Made by a program: the position numbers and the translations under genes. Shown in pieces: positions 1-7,289 of a stretch of DNA of 64,000 bases. The first letter of the stretch is position 1; each line of letters opens with the position of its first letter. The notes under the pieces are model-generated. The model did no database searches. It was not told the origin of the DNA and saw only the letters and a program-made list of their open reading frames with translations. The stretch is from Pseudobacteriovorax antillogorgiicola (GTDB taxonomy: Bacteria > Bdellovibrionota_B > Oligoflexia > Oligoflexales > Oligoflexaceae), in NCBI RefSeq assembly GCF_900177345.1, contig NZ_FWZT01000019.1:95917-159916 (forward strand), in the 5' to 3' direction.

Positions 1-405
1 AGAGCTTATGGTGCAATGTCTCCTGAGCAGAAGGCTGAATTGCTCCAGTCTATCAAAAAAGATTCAAAGGTGGTCGCTATGGTTGGCGATGGAATCAATG
101 ACGCTCCCGCCTTGGTAGAAGCCGATGTTGGAGTTGCTATGGGCTCGGGCTCTGATGTAGCCATCGAGTCGGCACCGATTACCATCAATAGCCCGTCCAT
201 TGGTAAAATTTACCAGGTTTTTCGATTGTCACTAAAGACCTTTGGTATTATTAAGCAGAATCTGGCTTGGGCGTTTCTGTATAATATTGTCCTTATTCCC
301 TTTGCAGCCTTTGGCTTGCTATCTCCTATGCTCGCTTCCGGGGCTATGGCGGCGTCGAGCCTGTGCGTGGTGTTCAATGGAATGCGACTCTTACGGTTTC
401 GCTAA
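1..405 (+). CDS. copA: Copper-type P1B ATPase, C-terminal part
   Basis: The frame is open from the first base, so only the last ~134 residues of a metal-pumping P-type ATPase are here. The hinge motif MVGDGINDAPAL of the P domain is seen near the start, followed by VAMGSGSDVAIESA and two closing membrane helices. The last helix carries MAASS followed by a hydrophobic run and VFNGMRLLRFR. This matches the MxxSS metal-site motif of copper(I) exporters of the P1B-1 group, so copper efflux at the inner membrane is the likely role. The catalytic DKTG motif and any metal-binding N-terminal domains lie outside the window. The family is secure; copper as substrate rests on the final helix. Confidence 0.85.
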   Translation, partial: RAYGAMSPEQKAELLQSIKKDSKVVAMVGDGINDAPALVEADVGVAMGSGSDVAIESAPITINSPSIGKIYQVFRLSLKTFGIIKQNLAWAFLYNIVLIPFAAFGLLSPMLASGAMAASSLCVVFNGMRLLRFR

Positions 406-541
406 TCCAAATTTCTTGGTTTTAGCCAAACTTGACGCTTTTTAAACTTATCAAATTCTGAGACCAACCGAAATGGATGAGGTGTCTCAATAGCTCTAAG
501 GCTTGAGGCATTAAACCACTGGTAAAAACACCTAGAGTTGG

Positions 542-3331
542 ATGCTCATGAAATCGATCCTGCTTTCGATCTTGTTCCTCTTTGCACTACTAGCTCAAAG
601 TCATTATGGCTATGGCGCCGGAGACAATCTCGTAACCCTTCCATCAAAGACCCTTCATCAGTGGAATGTTGGGGGCAAAGCAGTCTATTTCCAAGATCCA
701 GGCCAACATTACAAAGATCGGCAGGTGATTTCTGGTAAGTTGGATGAGCGCTTTAAATCGACGGGTAAGGATGTCGCGCGGTTCGGTTATGCGAAACCCT
801 ATCCATTTTGGGCTCGCCTGACGATTAATAATCCGTTTAACGAGACTGTGACGATTCTTCTCGAAGCCGATTATAGCGCTATCGATCACCTTACCATGTA
901 TCACCTAGGACCCTCTGGTGACATCTTGCATCGGGCTCGCATGGGCGACAAGGAACCCATTAAAAATCGCTATGTAAACTATCGAAATCCAGTTTTCCAA
1001 CTCAACTTAGCCCCTGGAGACAACTTAGTCTACCTGAAACAGGAGACCACTAGTGGTGTCCAGTTTGTTCTTTATCTCTGGGACCCAGTGACATTCAAAA
1101 ACTTTAAGATCGCCGAATCGATTTTCATGGGAATTCTGTTTGGTGGCATTCTTGTGATGGGGTTATACAATCTATTCCTAGCGATCTCGGCGAACTCTCG
1201 CACATATTACCTCTATAGTCTTTACATCGCTTGCTATTTGTGTTTCGCGATGTCCTACTACGGTGTGGTCCCTGTCATGTTTGGGATCGACGGCAGCCAC
1301 TTACCCTTTACGGGGGGGGACCTTTATGTTGTGATCGATGCGATTGCGTTTTCAGCGATCTTATTTTCCATGGATTTCCTTAATTTGAAACAAGATGCAC
1401 CTGGATGGAATCGCTTTTTACAGGGTCTACTAGTTGTACTCGGATTAAACATGTTGGCGATGATCGTTACTGGAGGAACATTCCTGTGGTCCATCCAGCT
1501 GTCAGTTCTGATGTCTCTGGTTAGCTCAATCATCCTGCTAGTGCTTGGAGTCTCTCGTTCACTGGGCGGTTATGCTCCCGCAAGGTATTACACTCTCGCC
1601 TGGTCGATGATTTTAGGGGGGAATATCGTATTTATTTTAGAGGGAGCATCAATCATCAAGGGCAACTTCTGGACTTCGTGGTCTCAAGTGGTTGGTTCAG
1701 TTTGTGAGATGACCTTATTGTCGCTTGCTCTAGGCGCACGAATGAATCACATTCGCAAGGAAAAGTTCCTTTTGGAGCGTAAGCTTCGGGAGGAAAGCGA
1801 AGAGAAGAAGAAGGCGCAGGAAGACTTGATCCATGTTCAGGAAGCTTCCATTCGAGAGCTAGATGAAAGGGTTCAGGAAAAAACTCGCGACATACGAGAA
1901 ATCTTACTCCATATCAAGCAAGGTATATTTACCTTCAAAGACGACCTAAAAATTATGCCGGAATACTCCTCTTACCTAGAAACGATTGTCCAAGAAAAAG
2001 AGCTAGCGGGCAAAGATGCCTTTAAAACACTTTTCTCTGACAGCAATGTAAGTGGAGACCAGCAAAATCGTAATCGTGCAGTGATTGAATGCTCTTTAGA
2101 TGAGGATTTGATCAACTGGGAAGCTAATCTCACTGGTTTGGTTCACGAGATCTCGCAGCAGCACATCGAAGGTGGGCCTGTGACTCATATGGAACTGGAT
2201 TGGAGTCCAGTGGTCGGAAACGATGGCACAATCAACAAGGTTCTGGTGGCTGTACGGGATGTAACAGAAATTAAAAAGTTAAAGCAAGAAGCTCAAGCAA
2301 AGGACGCAAGACTTAGAATCCTATTAGAAATCCTGGATCAAGACCTCAATAAGGTCGATGCTTTCCTAGCCCGAACTGAGAGTCGAATTTTTGCCTTGCG
2401 CTCGACGCTCAGAGACTATCGCTATGAAAAAAGCCAGTATGATTCTCTTTATCGAGAGCTTCATACGATTAAAGGTAACGCTAGAGCTTTGGGGCTTAAA
2501 GGGATTTCTGATGAAACCCATCTAGTGGAGGATGAGCTCAAGCGGGTAGGGGATGGAGATCACAAAATCGATTCATTGAGACACTGTGCCGAGGCTTTAT
2601 TCCAACTGATTGAGGAGTATGACGAGGTCTTCCAGGCAAAGTTCAAGAATCTAAAAGTTGAGGCGAGAAGACGGATGCGCAACATCCTGTTTGAGCGTTT
2701 TATTGATGAGCAGGTAAGGCCAGGGCTGGTACGATTGGCCAATGAGCTAGAAAAAGAAGAGCCTAATCTTATCGTTAGCAACCCGGATCGGTATCATATC
2801 ATTGGGGAAGAGCTAGAAGAGATCTTTCAAAACGTCTTGAATCATCTCACTCGAAACTCTATCGATCATGGGATTGAGGGTCTTGAAGAGCGGCTCAGTA
2901 AAGGTAAGCCTGACTATGGAACTATCAAAATCGAAATTAGAATTGTCGATGACGGCTATGTCCGATTCCTCTATGAGGATGATGGGCGGGGCTTGAATTT
3001 AGGGAAGATTCGCCGCATAGCTATCGATAAGGGCTTTCTAAGTGAGGATGCTGGGATTCATGACATTGCTGAACAAATCTTCGTCGCCGGTGTGTCTACA
3101 GCAGAAAAGGTTTCAGATATCTCGGGGCGAGGTGTTGGTATGGATGCCGTCAATCATTATGCCGAAGTCTTGCATACCCATCTTTCGGTGATGATTCCCA
3201 GCGATTTTGACCAGGAAGCAGCCATGGCAGCCCTGAAGCAGGGGCGTGACGATGTCTATCTGCCTTTCACTCTTCAAGGAGATTTTAAACTCGCAGAGCT
3301 ACAATCTCAGGCTAATCAATCTGCATCTTGA
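542..3331 (+). CDS. 7TM-DISM sensor kinase with Hpt and CheA-like ATPase
   Basis: Membrane signal-transducing kinase of 929 aa. Domains in order: signal peptide (1-26), periplasmic 7TMR-DISM extracellular-type sensor (about 30-185), seven-helix membrane block (about 190-400), coiled coil (405-455), PAS-like region ending in VRDVTEIKKL (455-580), an Hpt-like helical domain with LHTIKGNARALG (His641), and a HATPase with N-box NHLTRNSIDHG, G1 DDGRG (813-817) and G2 SGRGVGMDAV. The His in HTxKGxAR followed by this type of ATPase is the CheA arrangement. No receiver domain or adjacent response regulator is present, so the phosphate must go to a partner elsewhere. A paralogous C-terminal half is found at 37.4-40.1 kb. 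The start could also be the ATG at 548; both are poorly served by a ribosome site. Confidence 0.88.
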   Translation: MLMKSILLSILFLFALLAQSHYGYGAGDNLVTLPSKTLHQWNVGGKAVYFQDPGQHYKDRQVISGKLDERFKSTGKDVARFGYAKPYPFWARLTINNPFNETVTILLEADYSAIDHLTMYHLGPSGDILHRARMGDKEPIKNRYVNYRNPVFQLNLAPGDNLVYLKQETTSGVQFVLYLWDPVTFKNFKIAESIFMGILFGGILVMGLYNLFLAISANSRTYYLYSLYIACYLCFAMSYYGVVPVMFGIDGSHLPFTGGDLYVVIDAIAFSAILFSMDFLNLKQDAPGWNRFLQGLLVVLGLNMLAMIVTGGTFLWSIQLSVLMSLVSSIILLVLGVSRSLGGYAPARYYTLAWSMILGGNIVFILEGASIIKGNFWTSWSQVVGSVCEMTLLSLALGARMNHIRKEKFLLERKLREESEEKKKAQEDLIHVQEASIRELDERVQEKTRDIREILLHIKQGIFTFKDDLKIMPEYSSYLETIVQEKELAGKDAFKTLFSDSNVSGDQQNRNRAVIECSLDEDLINWEANLTGLVHEISQQHIEGGPVTHMELDWSPVVGNDGTINKVLVAVRDVTEIKKLKQEAQAKDARLRILLEILDQDLNKVDAFLARTESRIFALRSTLRDYRYEKSQYDSLYRELHTIKGNARALGLKGISDETHLVEDELKRVGDGDHKIDSLRHCAEALFQLIEEYDEVFQAKFKNLKVEARRRMRNILFERFIDEQVRPGLVRLANELEKEEPNLIVSNPDRYHIIGEELEEIFQNVLNHLTRNSIDHGIEGLEERLSKGKPDYGTIKIEIRIVDDGYVRFLYEDDGRGLNLGKIRRIAIDKGFLSEDAGIHDIAEQIFVAGVSTAEKVSDISGRGVGMDAVNHYAEVLHTHLSVMIPSDFDQEAAMAALKQGRDDVYLPFTLQGDFKLAELQSQANQSAS

Positions 3332-3477
3332 TTCTGTTGATATGTCGTTCCCACCATTTTCCAAGGTTCACTGTCAATTTCATTAAAAAGAGCTTGAGCC
3401 AAATCAGATATCTGCCTAAAGTTCCAGAATAACATTGAAAAATGCTTGTGCTTCACGTGAGGTATAAAGGAGACCTG

Positions 3478-4680
3478 ATGAGCCAAAGGCAGAGTTCAAC
3501 TCTATTTTTTAGCAATGTTCGCTATCTGATGGTGATGGCTGTCGTTGTTTTTCACTCTGGCCGTAGTCTGGAAAGCTCGGCTGACTGGTGGTATGTGATG
3601 GATCAGAATCCAGCAGCTGGGATCGATGTTCTCAATCGCATCTTGCAAACCTTCCAATTACCTGTCCTTTTTTTTATAGCTGGTTACTTTGTATTGCCTT
3701 CCTTGCGGAAAAAAACACTCCGAGATTTTTGGAAGGATAAGTGGCGTCGACTCGGCTATCCAATGATCTTCGGAGCTGTTCTCGTCATCTCTATCCTCCA
3801 CTACGCTTGGAACTTTCGCGCTCACAGCGATACCAATGAAATTGCAGGTATGGGTTTCCTTGAATACTGGCTGATGGTCAATGCTGACTTCTTTAATCTT
3901 CGAGCTAGTGTTTGGGATAATATGAACTCTTTTTCATACGGCCATCTGTGGTATCTGAGCTTTCTGCTTTGTCTTTTCTTGCTCGCAGGATTCCTCTGGA
4001 AAATCTCTGGGTTTCGAACTTTCTTTTCCCAATCAAGATCGGTCAGCTCCCCAAAAATTTTTCTAGCCTTGGCCCTAGTGCTCCTGATCAATACTGGAGT
4101 GCCTTATCTCCTTTGCCAGTTTATGTCGGAATCAACTTGGTATCTTGTGATCCCGATTCTAGAGTTTCAACCAACACGCTCCATTACCTATATCAGTTTC
4201 TTTTTCCTAGGAATGTGGGCATCTCGGCATCTGTGGTTTAAAGAAAGTTCTATTCCTGGTCCTTGGATTTTCTGGGTTGGTGCATCTCTAACGTGTCTCG
4301 GGATTTTTGTTTGGGTAGGTGAAAATTTCAAACCAGAAAGCCTAACCTATTTATTAAGCAGGGCTAGTCTTAGCCTAAGTCTCTTAGTTACGATCCTTAT
4401 CACTGCACAAAAGTTTTGGAATCAGCAAACCTTTATTGATAAGCAGTTGGCTCAGTATTCTTATGAGATTTATCTGGGGCATTATGTGTTTTGTCTGGCC
4501 CTTCAGTTATTGCTTGCTCCGTGGCAGAGTGTGCCAACGACTGTTAAACTGTTGCTGATTAGCTCTGTTACTTTGATATTATCACTTTTGGTTTCCAAGT
4601 TTCTTATTCAGCCGCGGCCCAGACTTACTTTGGCTATGTGTGCCCTGGTAAATATCGGGCTTATGGCATTCACTGGCTAA
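3478..4680 (+). CDS. Acyltransferase 3 family membrane protein
   Basis: Integral membrane O-acyltransferase of 400 aa (Acyl_transf_3, similar to OpgC/MdoC-like proteins). About ten hydrophobic helices are visible. The first carries NVRYLMVMAVVVFHSGR, with the conserved His of the family near residue 25, followed by a loop with FFIAGYFVLPSLRKKT and, later, YSYEIYLGHYVFCLALQ. Such enzymes move acyl groups to periplasmic or cell-surface sugars; the acceptor cannot be told. The start was set to ATG 3478 because AAAGGAGA lies 4 nt before it, while the frame could be read open to 3442. It appears to be a single-gene unit with a hairpin just downstream. Confidence 0.85.
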   Translation: MSQRQSSTLFFSNVRYLMVMAVVVFHSGRSLESSADWWYVMDQNPAAGIDVLNRILQTFQLPVLFFIAGYFVLPSLRKKTLRDFWKDKWRRLGYPMIFGAVLVISILHYAWNFRAHSDTNEIAGMGFLEYWLMVNADFFNLRASVWDNMNSFSYGHLWYLSFLLCLFLLAGFLWKISGFRTFFSQSRSVSSPKIFLALALVLLINTGVPYLLCQFMSESTWYLVIPILEFQPTRSITYISFFFLGMWASRHLWFKESSIPGPWIFWVGASLTCLGIFVWVGENFKPESLTYLLSRASLSLSLLVTILITAQKFWNQQTFIDKQLAQYSYEIYLGHYVFCLALQLLLAPWQSVPTTVKLLLISSVTLILSLLVSKFLIQPRPRLTLAMCALVNIGLMAFTG

Positions 4681-4707
4681 GTTGCTATCAAAAGACTTTT
4701 GTGGATT

Positions 4708-4725
4708 AGGCTCACTTTTGAGCCT
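4708..4725 (+). terminator. Hairpin after acyltransferase gene
   Basis: AGGCTC / GAGCCT six-base stem with the loop ACTTTT, followed by GTCTTTG. The T-run is short, so this is a weak intrinsic terminator 28 nt past the stop codon. Confidence 0.45.
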
Positions 4726-4939
4726 GTCTTTGAGGCGAGAATTTTCCTGCACTGCTTCGACTTGGTCGCACTGAGCTGAGGTGCGATCGTTGTGACTCAG
4801 CAGCAACCTCCAGCAGAAAGAAACCCTGATACTAGCAGGCTCAATTATCCTATCGATTTCCTTTTGCAATATAGGCATCGATTGTGGGTCCTTTCGTTCT
4901 GGTACAAGCTTTAGGCATCGAACAAAAAGTGAGCTAATA

Positions 4940-5716
4940 TTGCAAATTACTAAAATTATTTATAAAATACTAGTTTGCATCCTTTTTACTAGCATTCTAT
5001 CGTGGATGACTTCCTGTGGCGACAAGTGTGGTCGGAATCCATATGAAACCATGATTGGGAAATCATGCCCGAAAAAGGATGTTGGTAACAAACCTCAGAG
5101 CTGTATTAGTCTCAACCAGAATAATTGCCATGAAAGCTTGGATAAAGACGTTGTTTGGTATAGTGAGACCAATCCATCTGTTCAGAGCTTCTTCAAATTT
5201 ACTCCAGATGGTAGCTATCAGCAGTATGTGTTTTTAAAGCTAAATGGTTTTGTTTTTCACGAGCTAAGAGTCGGGAAGTTTTTTCTGTCTCAGGAGAGTC
5301 AACTACTATCGTTTTCTATAAGCTCTAGCTCCTGCCAAAGTGATGACTATTCTCTTTTTTACCCCTATGACCAATCTAATTTTGAACTTGCTTTGCTTCG
5401 TCAAGATGTGAATCCCGTTGCGATGTTTCGGTTTCTGCCCGAATTGATCATCCAGTATTCGGGCCAAGGAAAAAACCTTTTTGACAAGATGCTACATTTT
5501 ATAGTGGATATTATATTCTCAGGGATCATGACTGGTATCAAAGAGGTCTTTACCCATGAGTTTTGGACGACTTTCTACACGGGCCAAGTAAGAAGTAGCG
5601 ATGAGGGAGCTGCCCTACTTGAGGGGCTGCTTCATCAATCAAATCAGACCTGCTTTTCTACTGAAACCTTTCCTAATGACCTAACAGGTACAGTCATCAA
5701 CACATATAGGCCCTAG
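4940..5716 (+). CDS. Cys-rich exported lipoprotein of unknown function
   Basis: 258 aa. TTG start with GTGAG upstream. The N-terminus is a lipoprotein signal: two Lys, a hydrophobic run, then WMTSC followed by GDKCG, giving Cys26 as the likely lipidated residue. Position -3 is Met rather than Leu, so the lipobox is slightly atypical. The mature part has several Cys pairs (CGDKCG, SCPKK, CISLNQNNC, SSSCQS), which suggests disulfides in the periplasm or at the surface. No known domain was recognised. The stop codon TAG lies inside the left arm of an inverted repeat, so gene end and repeat share bases. Confidence 0.7.
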   Translation: MQITKIIYKILVCILFTSILSWMTSCGDKCGRNPYETMIGKSCPKKDVGNKPQSCISLNQNNCHESLDKDVVWYSETNPSVQSFFKFTPDGSYQQYVFLKLNGFVFHELRVGKFFLSQESQLLSFSISSSSCQSDDYSLFYPYDQSNFELALLRQDVNPVAMFRFLPELIIQYSGQGKNLFDKMLHFIVDIIFSGIMTGIKEVFTHEFWTTFYTGQVRSSDEGAALLEGLLHQSNQTCFSTETFPNDLTGTVINTYRP

Positions 5717-5839
5717 TGCTTAGTCACATTGAATCCTCGGCGTTTTTGTCTTCGTCTCTCAATCGTCGCTGTACGGGAGTACTATCTCCTCAATCATTCC
5801 TCGACGCCTAGCTGAGAATCCAATGTGACTAAGCACTAG
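5713..5839. repeat. Palindromic element, copy A (127 bp)
   Basis: The ends are a perfect 19-bp inverted repeat: CTAGTGCTTAGTCACATTG at 5713-5731 and its complement at 5821-5839. Pairing continues imperfectly inward (ATYCTCGGC against GCCTAGCTGAGAAT). The centre contains CGTCGCTGTAC, also found in related form in copies B and C. The left end includes the TAG stop of the lipoprotein gene before it, and the right end lies 25 nt from the 3' end of the convergent DUF1552 gene. It could act as a two-way transcription stop or mRNA stabiliser. Confidence 0.8.
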
Positions 5840-5863
5840 GTCCTTATGAAGAGCGATTCAAAA

Positions 5864-7279
5864 TCATGAATTTAGACCTGCTAGCTGCCCCGTGATTCCG
5901 GAGTATCCAAAATGATCATCATTGATTCCAAAGGCATTTAAGATCGATACGAGTACATTGTTGTGCGGTGCGTGGAGTGCAAGCTTATCACTACCGCCGC
6001 ATTTTTCTTGTGCAAAAAAGTAGGTGCAATCGTAGTTATGATCTTGAGAAAGCTTATACCATGATCCCATATCAAGCCTACCCTGAGCCCCTCCTAACAA
6101 GAGCCAAGGAACATTCATGTTGCCATGAATGCCGCTATAGCCAAGTTCATTGACCCACAGGATCACTGTATTATCGAGTAGAGTTGAGCCGTCTGCCTCA
6201 GTTCTTGCAGCTAGAGCGCTCATCAATCTTTCAACCTTCTGAGCCAAGTAGTTGTGATATGCAATCATCTTCCATTCTAGCCCTTGAGGTGTTGAAGAAG
6301 TCGATTCCTTGGTTCCTAGCATATGAGTAACATCGTTGTGAATGTCGATGTTTAGTCCATCGATGAAGGGAATTCGGTTGAGGTTGAAGCTGAAGCTCGC
6401 AACGTTGGTTATTTGGCAGGAAAGAGCTTGAACCAGAAGGTCAAGCTGCAAGTCAATCACCTGATCCGCGTTGGCAAGGTCAAGGTAGGGCAAGGTGCTT
6501 GGTTTCTGACCGAGGGAGCACACGCCAATATTTTTAAAACTGTTCTCAATATTTCTGAGTGAATCTAGATTAACATCAAGAATTTCTCTTTTATTGGCAG
6601 GCGACTTTGCTTTGATAGCGTTAATGTCCCGTAGCGCGAAATCAACCGCCGACTGGCGAATCTTAGACGCTGTGGAAAGCTCTGAGCCAGACTCTGATGT
6701 ATTCGAGAAGAGCTGGTTATAGAGGGAAACCGGGTCATTGATTGTTGGTATCTTAATGCCGCCAGGGGCGTAGGATGTTGTATCGTAAACACTTGTTCCA
6801 CCTGCAAAACCAGCTGCCAAGGATAAAGAGCGTATGGGGGTGTTTGATCCGATAATACTTGCAACGTATTGGTCGATCGATCCCTTAGCGATGTCTTCAG
6901 CCTTGTGCGTGAAAGTTGTCTCCATCCGAGCTCCGGTTAAAGACGACGCAATTCCAGCCTCATGACCTGTTCTTGAGTTTGAATAGCAGGCCTTATAGTC
7001 AATGCCATCAAGCACTGTGATTTTGTCCTTGAAACCTTCAAGGGGAGCTAAAATTGAGTGATCGTAGTCCAAAGTCCAGGCGGTCCTACTGTAGCTTCCC
7101 GCCAGTCCTTTCGGTCTCCAGAATCGATTGATGGTGCCAAAGGGGTTGTAGAGAGTAATAAGTCGCATAGGAGGCTTCTCCGATGCATTGGCTTTGCTAG
7201 CGAAGCTATTCAACCAAAGTGGTGCTGATGAGCCAGCTGCCATATGTCGCAGTAGATTTCGTCGGGATAGTTTTTTCAT
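5864..7279 (-). CDS. DUF1552 family Tat-exported protein
   Basis: 471 aa with a twin-arginine leader SRRNLLRHMAAGSSAPLWL. The body matches the DUF1552 family: LITLYNPFGTINRFWRPKG near the start, GHEAGIASSLTGARME, later DIHNDVTHMLGT and NTVILWVNELGYSGIHG. These families are regularly found next to DUF1592-type haem proteins, as here: the partner ends 10 nt upstream. The biochemical role of the family is unknown to me; an oxidoreductase-linked exported enzyme is a guess. The start at 7279 was chosen because the Tat signal begins there; the open frame extends 16 codons further into the upstream gene. Confidence 0.8.
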   Translation of the reverse strand: MKKLSRRNLLRHMAAGSSAPLWLNSFASKANASEKPPMRLITLYNPFGTINRFWRPKGLAGSYSRTAWTLDYDHSILAPLEGFKDKITVLDGIDYKACYSNSRTGHEAGIASSLTGARMETTFTHKAEDIAKGSIDQYVASIIGSNTPIRSLSLAAGFAGGTSVYDTTSYAPGGIKIPTINDPVSLYNQLFSNTSESGSELSTASKIRQSAVDFALRDINAIKAKSPANKREILDVNLDSLRNIENSFKNIGVCSLGQKPSTLPYLDLANADQVIDLQLDLLVQALSCQITNVASFSFNLNRIPFIDGLNIDIHNDVTHMLGTKESTSSTPQGLEWKMIAYHNYLAQKVERLMSALAARTEADGSTLLDNTVILWVNELGYSGIHGNMNVPWLLLGGAQGRLDMGSWYKLSQDHNYDCTYFFAQEKCGGSDKLALHAPHNNVLVSILNAFGINDDHFGYSGITGQLAGLNS

Positions 7280-7289
7280 GAATATGTAC

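Noticed and set aside
4582..4878. 98-codon minus-strand frame with AAAGGA before its ATG
   Set aside because: A third of it is antisense to the acyltransferase gene, the sequence has no family features, and the spacing from AAAGGA (10 nt) is poor. A short real gene cannot be fully excluded.
5713..5839. Palindromic element as an insertion sequence
   Set aside because: Too short to encode a transposase, and none of the three copies has a coding frame; kept as a repeat family instead.
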